Assembly: GCA_029747015.1 (NCBI GenBank)
Contig: JAKOGI010001265.1
Span: 129,501-193,500, forward strand
Direction of reading: 5' to 3'
Length of the DNA stretch: 64,000 nucleotides
Source: Carnegiea gigantea
Taxonomy: Eukaryota; Streptophyta; Magnoliopsida; Caryophyllales; Cactaceae
The notes under the pieces were generated by a model that was not told the origin of the DNA, did no database searches, and was given only the letters and a program-made list of their open reading frames with translations. Positions 1 through 12,900 of the stretch are shown in pieces. The number at the start of each line of letters is the position of its first letter. The first letter of the stretch is position 1. The position numbers were made by a program, and so were the translations under genes.

Positions 1-690
1 ATCCTTCTTCATTTCATGCCGAGTTCCTAGTGTGTTAGTTTTTGATAATCATGACCTATGTGAAGGAGATAATATCTCAGGCTCGATTTACCGTCCCTTA
101 ATTTATCTCTTTGTCAATAGGGCTCCCCTAATACACATGACCTATGTGACGGAGATAAATTCTAAATTCTAAATTCAAATCCAAATTCAAATCCATATCT
201 TAAAAGCCTACTTCCCGATAAAATAGGGGTTCTAACATAGGAGTTTTTCTCCTAAATTGTAAAATTACAAAGAGATAAGTTCTTAAATCTATACTTAAAA
301 ATTATTAATCACCTACTACTCCATAAAAAGAAAATAAAAAAATTTTTAAAAGATATTTTGCTTTAACCTACTATAATACAACCCGATAAAATAATTCAAA
401 CTTGCACTTCTAAACTGTCCAAACTACGGACATATGAATGAGACAGCTTCGAACTCCAAATTGAGCTGGGCTGGGCTGGGCAATTCCGCCGTTTCAAAAG
501 CCCAAATTCTCACAAAGCTCGTTTAAATAAAATTGAATTTGAATTTCTGCGACCGACGAATAAAGGAAAAAAGAAAAAGAAAGCAGGAGGGGGGGGGGGG
601 GAAGGAAAAGATGCCCGTATAAGAAATATGAACGAACATTCCATGGCACCCAGAAATTCACTTTCGCAAGACAAAAATTAACTTTTGGGG
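1..690. other. Intergenic DNA upstream of the RING-PHD gene
   Basis: No gene is seen. The stretch is AT-rich, with short direct repeats of TAAATTC and TTCAAATCC around 158-200 and a G homopolymer near 589-601. It probably contains the promoter of the gene whose coding region begins at 2020, but no convincing TATA box was identified. Confidence 0.5.
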
Positions 691-699
691 TCCTCAGTC

Positions 700-2019
700 C
701 TCCTCAGTCCTCTCTACTCACGGTTGCATTGGTTCGTTGATTTCTATTTCAATCTGCTCTCGTCAAGTACGCCAATTTTCTCTCTCCTTCGCGTCAATTA
801 TTTTCTTCCTCTTTTTTCTCCCTCTTTGCAAAGCATTTAAATCGAGGTTTCTTGTTTAGTTTTACCCTTTTTCATCCATGTTTGCTGCCCCACTTTGCAT
901 TGCAATTTTCCATGTTCCGTTTTACGTGATTCGCCTTATTACTTTGCTAAAGTTTGCGTTTTGTGAGTGGGGTAATTCGTGCTTTTTGATGGGCTGGTGA
1001 TTTTTGGGCATTTTGGTGAAATCTTTTCTTCTGGGCTAGGTGAATTGGGATATGCTAGTAATGGGTTGTTCTTGAATTTGGGTTTGATTGGTTGGATAAT
1101 TTCTGTTAAACTTAGTTAATTGAGCTTAGGGCTGTGACTTATTTACTTTTGCCTTTAATCGTTTGATTTTGATTTCCTCTTGCTGTTTAATTTTCGGATT
1201 GAGATTTGGAGGGTTTTTTGCTTTAATTTTGACTGATGCAGATGGTTGAAGGGTGATCAGATGCATGTATTTGTTTGTTGCTGGAAACTGATCGGAAATA
1301 ACCAGGCTTATAATAAGCAAAGTGATTGAGCCTTATCTAGGGTTTTTTGATCGGCAATAACTAGGCTTATAAAAAACATATGATTGAGCCTAATCTTGGT
1401 TTTTCTTCTTATTTTCTTCGGATGCTTGATCTTTTTATTTAGTCTGGTTTTCTTGTTAGAGATAACTGATCTCTTTACGGGCCCCCATATAATTGTAGGC
1501 TGATTGCAAAACTAGCTTATTTGGAAAGATTGATGTATTGCCAAACTTAGACAACAATATGCCCATCCTGAGTTGCTTGAAGTGCCTATATATAAATAAC
1601 AAATCTGTATTGTTTGGGAATGATGGATCATTTGTTTTTGGCATATTTGGCAGTGGTATTTTATAGTCTTACTTTATTCGGCTGATTTGTTGTGTAAAAT
1701 GCGAAGATTATCAATCTTTAATATTCCTGTTCAGTGTTTCATGTCGCCATTCTAGTTTTGCAGTATTATTCGTATGGTCTTTTCTTGTTGTGAGTCTCCT
1801 CTGACTTATCCAGCAGATCCTGCTTGATATAGAAGTATTGGATCAAAATTTTAATTGCTTTTATTTAGCTTGATTGTGTCTAAGTATACCCTAAAAAAAA
1901 ATGTAAAATATTGAGTATTTTCCTTATTAAAAGTTGGTCTCTTTCCACATCTCTGCCAATCAGCAGATTGGGAGCGGAGGGTGGACTGGCTTGGAGCATG
2001 ATCGTCCCTAAGTGTTCGG
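700..2019 (+). other. Probable 5' leader with an intron, RING-PHD gene
   Basis: About 1.3 kb of T-rich, non-coding sequence precedes the first plausible start. The pyrimidine-rich stretch at 700-840 looks like a plant 5' UTR, the following T-rich kilobase looks like an intron, and CAG sites near 1240 and 1966 could be acceptors. The exact leader exon is inferred. An ATG at 1998 opens a 23-codon frame that ends at 2069 and overlaps the main start at 2020 in another frame. Confidence 0.4.
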
Positions 2020-4874
2020 ATGAAAAGTATGGACTCTGCAGATTCGGATGGGGACCATTTGGCAGATGAAGTAGATGAAAGGTTTGATGAATTGGACTCC
2101 TTGGTAGCAGATGCTTCAGAAGAAGATAGTTCTTATGAGGAGTACGAAGAAGAAGAGGAGGAGGAGGATGAAGGAGATGAAGAGTGGAGAACGGTTGTAA
2201 AGCCGAGGGCTCGAAATTTGGGGACACGATCCAAGAAAAATGGGGTAAAAAGGGAGGAGGATGAAGAAGAGGTGGACAAAGGAGACAAAGAGTGGCGCAA
2301 TGGTGTTAAGTCAAGGTCTCAAAAAGGATATACAAGATCTGGAAAAAACAGGATGAAGAGGGAGGTGGAAGAGAAGGATGAAGGAGGGTGGAGAACTGTT
2401 GTAAAGCCAAGGGTTCAAATGGGATTTACAAGGTCTAGGAAGAACGGGTTAAAAAAGCCAAAGAAAAGAAGAAAAGTAACAGCTACTGATAGTGAAGACA
2501 CGGATGATAACGATGAGGATTTTATACTAGATGACTTTGACTCTTTCGAGGAGGATGAAGAGGGCCCATTCCCAAGGGCTAACCAAAAAAGAGGGAGGAC
2601 CACCTTGAAGAGGAATAGTTCTGTGACAAGCCAAAGAAGAAAAAGAAGTGTGAAGACCGTACAGGAACCACCTAAGAAAAGAAGTAAAAAGACAAGGAGT
2701 TCGAAGAGTAAAGCTGAGTGTGTTGATGATGAGGACTTTACTGATAAGTGTCCTGCTTTAAGGTCTAGGATCAAGAAGAAACCTATGCATAGAAACACAA
2801 GAGTGGCTGATGGATCAGATTCTGATATTTTGTCTGACTCATCTGACTATGAATTCACTATATCTGAAGAGGAACGGGAACAAGTCGGTCGATTCAATGA
2901 GATCAGCAGAAGCTTGAAAACAAACCTAAGAAGTTCAAGAAGAATTCAGGAAGATGAAATTCTTTGTAAGGCTAGAAATTCCCTTGCCAGAAAGGGCAAA
3001 GAGAAGGCAGAAGAGACAAAGAATGATGTGGGAAACTGTGTCTGCGGCATCTGCTTAACAGAAGAGGTAAAGAAAATTATCCGTGGAACGCTGAACTGTT
3101 GCAACCATTATTTCTGTTTTGCTTGCATTATGGAGTGGTCGAAGGTGGAATCTCGCTGCCCAGTATGCAAACGGAGGTTTGCCACAATCAGCAAACCTGC
3201 AAGACGCGTCAAAGGGTTTGATCTAAGAAATGTGGTTATACAAGTTCCCGAGCGCGATCAGGTACTGCTTGCTGGTGTTTTAAGATCCCTGGAACACACA
3301 GAATCAGGCTTGTTTTCTTGCTTTATCAGTTTGTGGATTGTTGCCTATAGACCTTTTTTGTTTCCTTTTTTGGGGGGGGGGGGGGGAAGCATCTCCTTGT
3401 TTGTGCATTTTCTTGATTTAGCTTAGGTGTTTCCGTTGCACACAGGTGTATCAACCTTCTGAAGAGGAATTAAGAGAATTTCTGAATCCTTATGATAATG
3501 TTTTTTGTATGGAGTGCCATCAAGGTGGGGATGATGCCCTCATGCTACTATGTGATCTCTGTGATTCTCCTGCCCACACATATTGCGTTGGTCTTGGAAG
3601 AGAAGTGCCTGAAGGCAATTGGTATTGTGACAGTTGCAGACCAGCTGCTCTTGGGTCATCACATTCTCAGACACAAATTCTCACCCCTGATCGAACAGCA
3701 AGTGCTACTGCCTCTGACAGAGCATCTACATATGAAAATATGGCAGAAATAGACCTTAATGTAACAATTCCTGAAACACCCATCAGTCAGGAAAATGGGT
3801 TCCTCTCTTCTCCAAGATATTCTGGTGGAGGTTCTCAAGTGCTTTCTCCGGTTTCCAAAATAGGTGTATCTACTGTATCAGGAAGAAGAAGAAGGATACG
3901 AAGTCGAATATGGAACATGCTATCTGAAAGAGCAAGCCAAGCTCAGCAGGTGGATTTAAGTTCTCCACACCCATTATTGGACAGAGTTAATTCCACATTC
4001 CAACAAAGTCAAACAACTGATGTAGGGACCTCTCATCATACTCAACATGTAGATAGATTGCATGAAAATTCTTCCTATGATGAACAAAACATGGATTTAT
4101 TTAGCGGGAGGATGGCACAGATGGTGGGGCATTTGCTTCAAGCCTCGACTTCTACAAATGGCTCAGTTCGACCTTGCTCCACCAGATCAGTCGTGGGTCC
4201 TGGGTCTGGTGTGCATCCCTCACATAGCAGGAATGAGGACCATGTGAATGTATTGAGACAACAAGTGCACTTAGTGGTGAGATGTGAATTGAAGAGCTTG
4301 TCCCGGGACATGAGCTTGGGTGAGTTCATTTTATGTTCTTTGCATCCATCCCACATGCTAGCTTGTGACTGCAGACTGTTTTCTCTGGAATTAGCACTCT
4401 GTCTTCTGGCATTTCGTTTGGCTTTTGCCAAGCTGCTGTCGCTGTCAGAATGTATGCCCCTTGACTTTTTGATGTGTCTCTAGGCGACCCGTAGAGGTCT
4501 ATATCTTAATTGCTGGCACATGTCCATGTAGCGTGTCCTTGATTGTCCAATGCATATGCTGGGTGGGATTTATGTTTCACGTTTTGGCCAAAAAACAGTA
4601 AGGAGCAATCTTTGTTGCAGGCCATGACGCTTATGCAGAAATTTCAAGGAGATCCGTGGACACCGTTATGGCAGCATGTGGGCTAGAGCCCCGCAGAAGT
4701 GATGTCTATGAAGCACAAGTACCCATTTGCTTACACGTCGAGAGGTCAGGCTATGCAGAGAGCGGTCCAATGAGTGGCCGCTGCTCGACTTGTTTTCAGA
4801 ATGTTGTGAAAGATGTTGTGAGGAGAATTATGGACATAACATTAGGACCTCATCAGCTTCTTTTTAGGCATTGA
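2020..4874 (+). CDS. RING finger + PHD finger nuclear protein
   Basis: Three exons: 2020-3261, 3446-4319, 4621-4874 (789 aa). Both introns are GT-AG and phases match (0, then 1). Residues 1-330 are acidic and basic low-complexity, with a Lys/Arg-rich middle likely to hold nuclear localisation signals. A C3HC4 RING begins at C342 (CGIC ... CPVC near residue 385). A C4HC3 PHD finger begins at C435 (CMEC, then CDLCDSPAHTYC, ending WYCDSC). The tail ends with a conserved block containing AACGLE and a small CSTC motif. RING fingers usually give E3 ubiquitin ligase activity and PHD fingers usually read histone tails, so a chromatin-associated ligase is inferred. Overall order matches a single-copy Arabidopsis RING/PHD family (At3g05670 type, from memory). 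The first intron carries a 15-base G run. Ser-29 region offers another in-frame ATG at 2029. The 3' end faces the convergent Di19 gene. Confidence 0.9.
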
Positions 4875-5560
4875 TTGATGCTAAGAAGATGTCGACGGCC
4901 TCAGGGCACCTTTTTTCCTTTTTTTTTTGGGGGGGGGGGGGGGAGGGGGGCGCTGTGTTCTTGTCACTTTGAACATATACTAGGATGCCCATTGCTGTTT
5001 ATTTGTAGGAACAATTGTAACCACCATTCAACATCTCCATTTTTATGTTCTATCATCATTGAGATTCAGTTTACACTCCACAGCCAATACTATGTTTGTG
5101 CACTTTTTTATTTATTCAGCCAGTGTTGGTAGTTATTAAGTGCATCTTCTTGCACCTTGGAATGTGGTTCTTTGCTTACCAGGGTGACACTGCCTGGATT
5201 TAAATTTTCCAAAATCCCATCAAAAGACGACCACATTATAAGTCATCTTCAAAAATTTTCAATCAATCTTTCTTTAATTCAGGAATCTACCAAAACAATT
5301 TTACATTATTTGAAGTCTATGTCGACAAAACCATTATTTTTTGCCTCCGGATTGTGGTGCTTTTCTCCTTCAGTTTCATGAAGAAGCTTGCGCTCCAACT
5401 GTTCGATCATTATTATGTATTGGAGATGTCGACAGAGCCATGATTTTTTGCCTGTGGATTGTGGTACTTCTCTCCTTCAGTTTCATTAAGGAGCTTGTGC
5501 TCCACCTGTTTGATCATTATTATGTATTGTAGCGACATCATATCAAATCAAGAGGAAGGA
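4875..5560 (+). other. 3' flank of RING-PHD gene
   Basis: Non-coding, T-rich sequence following the stop codon, likely 3' UTR in its first part. It contains a T(n)G(n) junction at about 4918-4943 and the 107-bp direct duplication listed separately. No other gene is seen. Confidence 0.5.
5319..5529. repeat. 107-bp direct tandem duplication, two copies
   Basis: The segment beginning ATGTCGACA at 5319 is repeated from 5426 with scattered substitutions. Shared landmarks are GGATTGTGGT, TCCTTCAGTTTCAT and GATCATTATTATGTATTG. It lies downstream of the RING-PHD stop codon. Confidence 0.8.
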
Positions 5561-6064
5561 ACCAAATCTTTCCTGACAAGCAAAGCCGACAGGCCCCACA
5601 TTTGAAACATGTGTGGCTAACTGAGCCACTTCCTACGGAACATCAGAAGAGGATACTCTCTACACACAACAAGAACCCCTTCAAAATAGACAAGGATAGG
5701 ATAAATAAACCAAGACCCTACATGGAGCCAGAAATATCACTTGAAAACAACATAAATTCCATTTGGTAAGCGCATTGGCTGTCAATGACATAAACTGGAA
5801 CTGAAACTGATGCAATCCAGTTGTAAGTTGTAATGCGACCCTGCAGGAGAGTCACATTGTGATGATGTGGTTTTCCTTCAGAGGAAAAGGGAACTTCTGA
5901 ATCTCTGCAACTCTCTAAATGAGAGGCAGAGAGAAGTGATGAAGCAAATGTAGATTTTGTTCATACTAATCTATAGATTACCCAAAGATAACGAAAATTA
6001 TAGCAACAGATTACGTCTGTTTCGACAAGCAGCGAGAAGATTTGACAGGCCATCATGAATTACA

Positions 6065-6070
6065 TTTATT
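6065..6070 (-). promoter_or_regulatory. Polyadenylation signal AATAAA (Di19 gene)
   Basis: On the minus strand AATAAA occurs about 100 bases after the Di19 stop codon at 6167, a normal plant distance. Usage is inferred. Confidence 0.45.
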
Positions 6071-6166
6071 CCTACATTCTACTCATCCATCTGATACAAA
6101 CACAGACTGACCTCACTGCTCCCCAATAGCCCCTTGTCTCAAACCCACAGCATGCACAGAACATCT

Positions 6167-9100
6167 TCATAATGTGTCATCCAACATGGTGGACAACAGC
6201 AAGCCATGTATGAATTCAGATCTTCTCGCCCTCTCCTCTTGATCCTTGATCGACAAGGGAGATGATTGCCCATTCCTGTCACCACCGAGGTATATCAGAT
6301 TCAACTTACCAATTCAGTTGTGAAAATCTGTGATTGATTTGCAGTGTATATAGGTAGCCAAGAGAATCAATATATATTTTTATCATTCCAAGAGGCCTAT
6401 GTTAGTTTAATGTTTCATTTCACCAGGAGTACTAATGCCAGAGACTACATTCTGACATGGGCAAGGACAGTTGAAACTTCATCTTAGACCAAAACATGCA
6501 AATTTGTCAAACCCTGTAATATACCGGGACCTATACATGAGTGATGAGTCTTAAGTGACACAACCAAGATTACTACCAAATGAAATGTTCAAATGGTCCT
6601 CCCATAACCACAAACATGTTGGCCAAAATTCTAGTGAGGTTGATTTCTCTAGTAGTACAACAAGCATTTTTTTCCTCTTTAACACTTCCAGAAGACAAGA
6701 AATAAGAGGGAGAGAAATTAAGAATCAGTTTGCCATGAGCCTCCGGCTTTGGAAGTGTCCAAGACATTATGCCATAAATGCTTTAGCAGCAAGGACAGTG
6801 TCATCAGGTTATCAAGCTTTAGAATTTTGCACAGGAGAGAGAAAATAGCGTAGACTCAACCAAATCTGCCGTCTAGGTGGCCTGAAATTTTCTGAATTTA
6901 ACGAGACGCCAAGTCAACAGAACCAACTCAATATGATCATCTGACATTGGATATTATACCTTCCAATACTAACGTGCCACAATACAATCTCCTCCCCCCA
7001 CACCAAAACGCTAAAAAACAGAAAAGCATGTTCATATTAGTATGATAATGCAACAGCAGGAGAGACTCAAGTCAGTAATACTCTTAAATCAAAATCCGCA
7101 TGTAGACAACACATGGAAAGCAACTAAAAAAATAAAGTGACTGGCATATGGCAAAGAATTAAACCAAATAAATAAATAAATGAATAAAACATAGAAGATA
7201 CAAAAAAAGGGGTAGAATAACTAGGCTCTCATCAAATTGGACAAGCCTAGGCATCCACACATAATACGTAGCTCTTTCATGCTAGGTGGCAATTCCAATC
7301 ACAGCAGCCTCTTCACCCAATCCAACCCTCCCAAGAACCCCTCTTTTTATCTTAAATGAATCTTCAAAGTTAAAACATGCATACGTACACCTAAATCTTT
7401 CAGCTCATTGGTGCATACCTAGATCACAGATTAGGGACCTGGTTTCCACCCTTTTCATGTATTTTTGTTCAGAGGGGAAAAGATGTTGCCAACACACCAA
7501 GGACAGAAGACGAATAACACAACAGAGGAGTTTATCATTGGCCTAGCATATCGCACAAGCCAACGTGTGAAAAAGTAGAAATATTGAATAGGCAATCAAT
7601 GGATAAAAACCTACGGGGTTCAAACTCAGCACTCTGAGAACCAATACCCAAAGTCCAAGTTCAAAGGCAAACCAAACATATTAGACATTTAAATTAAATT
7701 TGAAACCTTAGTTTTAAAAAGTGTGAGGCACATCGAGGCGCAAAAGGTCCCAAGGTATGAGGCGCGAGCCTTGAGGCAAAGGCGCATGCCTCAAGGGTCC
7801 AAGACACACATTATTGTAAAATGCTAAAAAACCACATCTCGCATGGAGAAACTGTTGAATTTGCAATAATATAGCAAACAAAAAGTGACCTAAATTAGAT
7901 ACATTTTATTAGAAATGAAATTTGCTTGTATAAACACTTTATGAATTTCCCAAAGGAATAAATTAATAAAAATGAAAAAATCAGAAAGAAGGAAAGTTTA
8001 GTTTTGGTTGCATGAGAAGGTAATTATCTCGATTAACTATCCAGATTTTGCAATAGGATCTTTCTCATGTATAAAGTAAACAGACTACACCCAAATTTTT
8101 TTTACAACAACAAAAAAATTAAAAAAGGGCCTAATCTAATACCTGAAATTATCCGTTCCCCTTTCAATCCCTTTACCTCTCCCTCCCCCCCCCGGGGGTT
8201 AGCAACCAATGAAGCTTGGCCACCCGAAAATTATGGGAAAGGAAGGTCAGCCATGTCCGTCTTCATTGGAACACCATACAAGCTTCAGCCATAGGCAGAC
8301 CCTCACAACGAAAATTAGGGTTTTAGAATTAGGACTCTTCAGTTTAGGGCTAAATATGGACTAATTCATGAAATTCAAAGAGCGATTTTACTTGAAATTG
8401 CATTATGTGACTAAGGTATGTCTCAATTTGAAGAAATTGTGTACTTTCATGGTAGGTGCTTCATTCCCTCTCATCCCCATGGCCTTTTTCCATAAGGCGC
8501 ATAAGCGCATCACACCTAGCCTCACAACTAGCCTAAGGCACACATAAGCGCTCGCCTCGCCTAGCCTCACCACCTGTGAGGTGCCGCAGTATTTGCCTCA
8601 GGCCTAGACGTGCGTCATATGTGATTTTTTAAACTAAGGCTCGATTCATCCCTATTCCTACTTACTCTCTACGAGGTTTATTCCTTGTGGATTAGTTGGT
8701 TTCTGACGTTGTCTCCGTTTGTGTGCATGAGCAAAACACATCTGTACCTAAGCAGAACTTAATGGGCCAACACATATTCATTGCAAAGCCTAAAAGCTGT
8801 CTAATGTAACTTATCTTTAAGAAAAAATTGGTTGCAATGCTATTAAGACTTTTAAGGCCAGTTATCCAGTTTTGTCACCTGCATGAATAGGATGAATAAT
8901 GTCCATAATGGGTTCTTGATTAGGTTGCATGACAATTTTGACGTATTTGAAGTTTTCTTTCTTCTCTACGTTATGGTTAGAAATTTACTTTAAAAAGGAG
9001 CATATAAGGCACGCCCAGGCGTGAGGCACCACAGAGGTGGTGAGGCGACGCGAATTCTTTAGGCAAGCTGAGGCCCACCAGGCTAGGCGCAAGGCGACGC

Positions 9101-9826
9101 CTACACCTCATGGAAAAGGTCATGGGGATGTGAGAGAATGAAGCCCCTACCTTGAAAGAACATAGATTTCTTCAATTTGAGACATACCTTAGTCATGCAA
9201 TGCAATTTCGAGTAAAACCCCTCTTTCAATTGCATGAATTGGTTCATAGTTAGCATGATTTTATCGTGTGATAATTAAACCAGCAAAGCTGTATGCTTTA
9301 GAGTGTTGACCAATCAAGAATACTCAAATTCAGAGAATAATGGTAGTAGAGATGGGGATGATTCGGTGAATGTATAGCTGTACGATAGACTTAGGAACAA
9401 AGTGATTAGAGACAAGTAGAAGGTAAGATTAGAGAGACGAGAGGATACCTTGGTTTTGATCACGTAAAAAAGAGTGTGACTGACCCTGTGAGAAGATGAG
9501 AAATGATTAACCTTCTACAAAATGTAGAGGAGGCAGAGGAAAACTGAAGGGTTGGAATTAAGTGATTAAACATAATTTGAATAATTTATGGATAACGGAT
9601 GACATCGCCAAGATAGGAGCTTGTGAAGATACAATATTAAGGTTGTGGACCACAAATAGTTTGTTTTTTGCCTTTCTTTAGGGTTACAAACGCGTAGGAA
9701 ACATTGTTGTCTTTTTTGACTATTATTCTACCTAATTTTTGGTGTACTTTCGTATGTTAGGAGTCGGATCTTGACAAGATTATTATGCCCTCACCTAATG
9801 TTATTTAAGGCTTTGTACTTACCTAT

Positions 9827-9907
<81 letters not shown>

Positions 9908-12900
9908 ATATTGCTTGTTGTAGTGTTTACTGTTTATATTATTTTCTGCATATCAAAATATTTTCAACTTCAAAAATATTTTATTAAAAGTTGTTGTAGG
10001 TCTTTTGGAATCAATCTCTCTATGGACATAAATGTTTACAAAGGTAAGACTGCCCCATCTGCATGTGGGACCTACACCGGAAGGAATTTGTTGTTGTGGT
10101 CCATATTTAGCCCTAAGTTGAAGAGACCTGATTCTAAAAACCCGAACTTTTGATGTGAGGTCAGGCTATATTTCAAGCTTGCAGAGTGTTCCAATGAAGA
10201 CAGATATGGCCGACCTTCCTTTCCCATAATTTTCTAGTGGTCAAAGTCCACCAGTTGCCAAGTCCATTCCAGTGAGTATGGTGAATTTGCCGGCTGACCC
10301 GGAGGGGATCTGAACGGGTAAAGGGATTGAAAGGGAAAGGAGTAATTTGGGTTATTAAATTAGACCCTCTTTCCTCTAATTTTTTAAAACTATTTTGGTG
10401 CAGTCTTTTTGCTCTTTGCTTTATACATGAGAAAGATATTGTAACAAAATATGGAAAGTATATCAAAATAGTTACCTTTTTATACAGTCAAAACTAAAGT
10501 TTCCTTCTTTTTCAATCTTTTTTCTTTTTTCATTAATTTACTTCCTTTGGAAATTCATAAAGTGTTCCTTACCTAATGCAAATTTCCTTTCTAATAGAAT
10601 GTACCTAATTCAAGTTGCTTTTATCGCAAAATTTAATAGTTTCTCCACGCAAGATATGGTCCATGCATGACTTTTAAGCATTTTGTGAGCCTCATATCCT
10701 TGAGGCTCGTGCCTTCACTTTGAGGCTTGCGCCTCATGCCTCGGGACCCTTAACACTTTGGTGGACCTCACACTTTTTTAAACTAAGAATCAAGCCGAGC
10801 ATGAGCCGATTGGTCTGATTTGAACCTGGCTCTGGCTCAAGCCGAGCAAGCCTGAGATACTTGGGCTCAAGCTCGGACGCACATAACTCGGCTCAGGCCG
10901 GAATCAGTATTCTTTTTTTAATTTTTTGGCTCAGAAATTCAAAATTCAAAGCTAAACCCTAAACCTTGCCATGCGGATGGTCCAAAAATGTAGACTTAAA
11001 CAAGGAGGTTTAGCAAGAAGCAGAAATAGACCTGAAAAGAATCTAGGAAATTTTAACAGGCATATGATTTGGCCCAAGTGAACCTCTACAAGCACATGGC
11101 CCTTGAGAGGACTTCATGCTGATTCACAAATCACATAAGCACTCCTACATGGAGAATCTTTGTATCTATTTTCGGCCGCTTTTTTACCTTCTGCTTTTCC
11201 CCCAACCCCAGCTCAATCTTAGCTTGTCTCATCCTTCGACATTTTTATTTCTGCCTCAAAAGTCCACTCTTTGCACATGCTCCAAATTTTTTCCATTACA
11301 TTTCCTGACCACCTCCAATTTCTAACTTTATCTTAAAGCTTGTTTATCCAGATTGTCTCAACTCTCAACTAAGCAAGGGTAACGGTGCCTACACTTTGAC
11401 CTCACCAACATATTTCAGAGGGATCTGCACTGGGCTTCTTCCCTGGAAGAAATATTTCTACGAAAAACAGCAGGTGTTTTCTTTTTTTAATTATTATTTT
11501 TACCCTGCACATCTTCGTAATTCCACTTCAAAAGGCTTTTTCTTTTTTTTGGGGGGGGGGGGGGGGGGGAGGGATACTATTGCCCATCCCATAAACTTGT
11601 CAAGTCATAGTTCTAGTGGGTTTTTTTTTTTGGGGGGGGGGGGGTTCTTTAGGTTAAGAAAGTGACCCTGCATTTAAAGAAGGAAAGACAGAAGTAGCCA
11701 ATGATATGCACCAAGTTTTCCCTTACAAGTGGGAAGGACATAGTCCGTTTCACATTTCACCACCAGTGGCTCAAATTACCTACCAACAAGGCTACAAAAA
11801 ATTCTATTGCCGTTTGTTCAAGGGGTCAAAATCTGTGCACTAAATGTTAGTTCATGAATGCAATTGAATTGAATCCTAAACAGCACAAAAGTTGATTTGT
11901 TTTCCTTTAGAGTTAAGACTTGCCCTTTTGGCCTAAGTGGGGCATGTGTGTCAAGAAACTCGCTGGATCTAGACCCATGCAAAATCCATATTGTACAAAC
12001 TTTATGGCCATCTATAACTCAGGAATCTCAGAAGGCACCTATGAACTCCAATCAGCAGGTATTTATCATACAATTCACACCTCACTGCAAGGATCAATAT
12101 CTTTCCTATGAACTCATTATTCAAGAAGCAAGTTCCCAAGTCTCTTTTCTTCATTTGCAGTAAAAACCTCAATTAAAAGCTTATGAATGTGTACGATTCT
12201 CAGGTGGTCACATTACTTGGTTCCAAGAATGGCACAATAATAAAAGCATTCCTGACAGCATGTAGACATCATGTGATGCTTCTCATGTCCATCTGAATCA
12301 GCATGGTCTTAACATGCAAACTCATGATCTTAGTTTTATCCATGTTTCATAATGCATTCATATGTGGCTACACTCCAGAACACAAGACAAAATGAATGTT
12401 GCACACAAAAACATAGATCAAAGAGTCAGACATCTTCCTTAGCAAATGACATCAGCAATTGATAAGCATCCTTTCTTCCACTAATAGAGAACATCACCTT
12501 TAAGTACAAAGCATAAATCAGGCTGAAAAGCACACAAGCAAGGAAAGCATGCATACCTTTCTAGATTATTCTGTTCTTTGCCTTTTTTTGCGGAGTTCGC
12601 ATCAGCTGGTGAATGAGATTGAGAATTCACAATATCATCACCCATAGGCAATATAAAAGACGACAACAAGGGATCAGGTGCTACATGGGATGATGATACC
12701 ATAGAAGAGCCCCCAAAAAGGGACTGCAGGTTTCCATCCCGTAGCTCCTTTCTCAACAATGAAAGCGTAGAATGAGATCCCCCTTTACGTGATTTCCTCT
12801 TGCGCTGCACGTAAACTGGAGTCAAGGAATTCAAAATCACAGCAGATTCACTACACTTGCACAAGTAAACTACTAAACGATCCTCAATGCGTATGCTTGT

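Noticed and set aside
2415..2798. 127-codon frame opposite the RING-PHD gene
   Set aside because: Shadow of the Lys/Ser/Glu-rich low-complexity coding region on the other strand.
9829..9905. (TA)n as a functional element or MITE target
   Set aside because: Plain microsatellite; it lies inside a transposon and no insertion is seen at it.
8067..10466. Small frames at 8067-8294 (+) and 10173-10466 (-)
   Set aside because: They fall in matching interior parts of TIR element copies 1 and 2, in opposite orientation, with no protein features.
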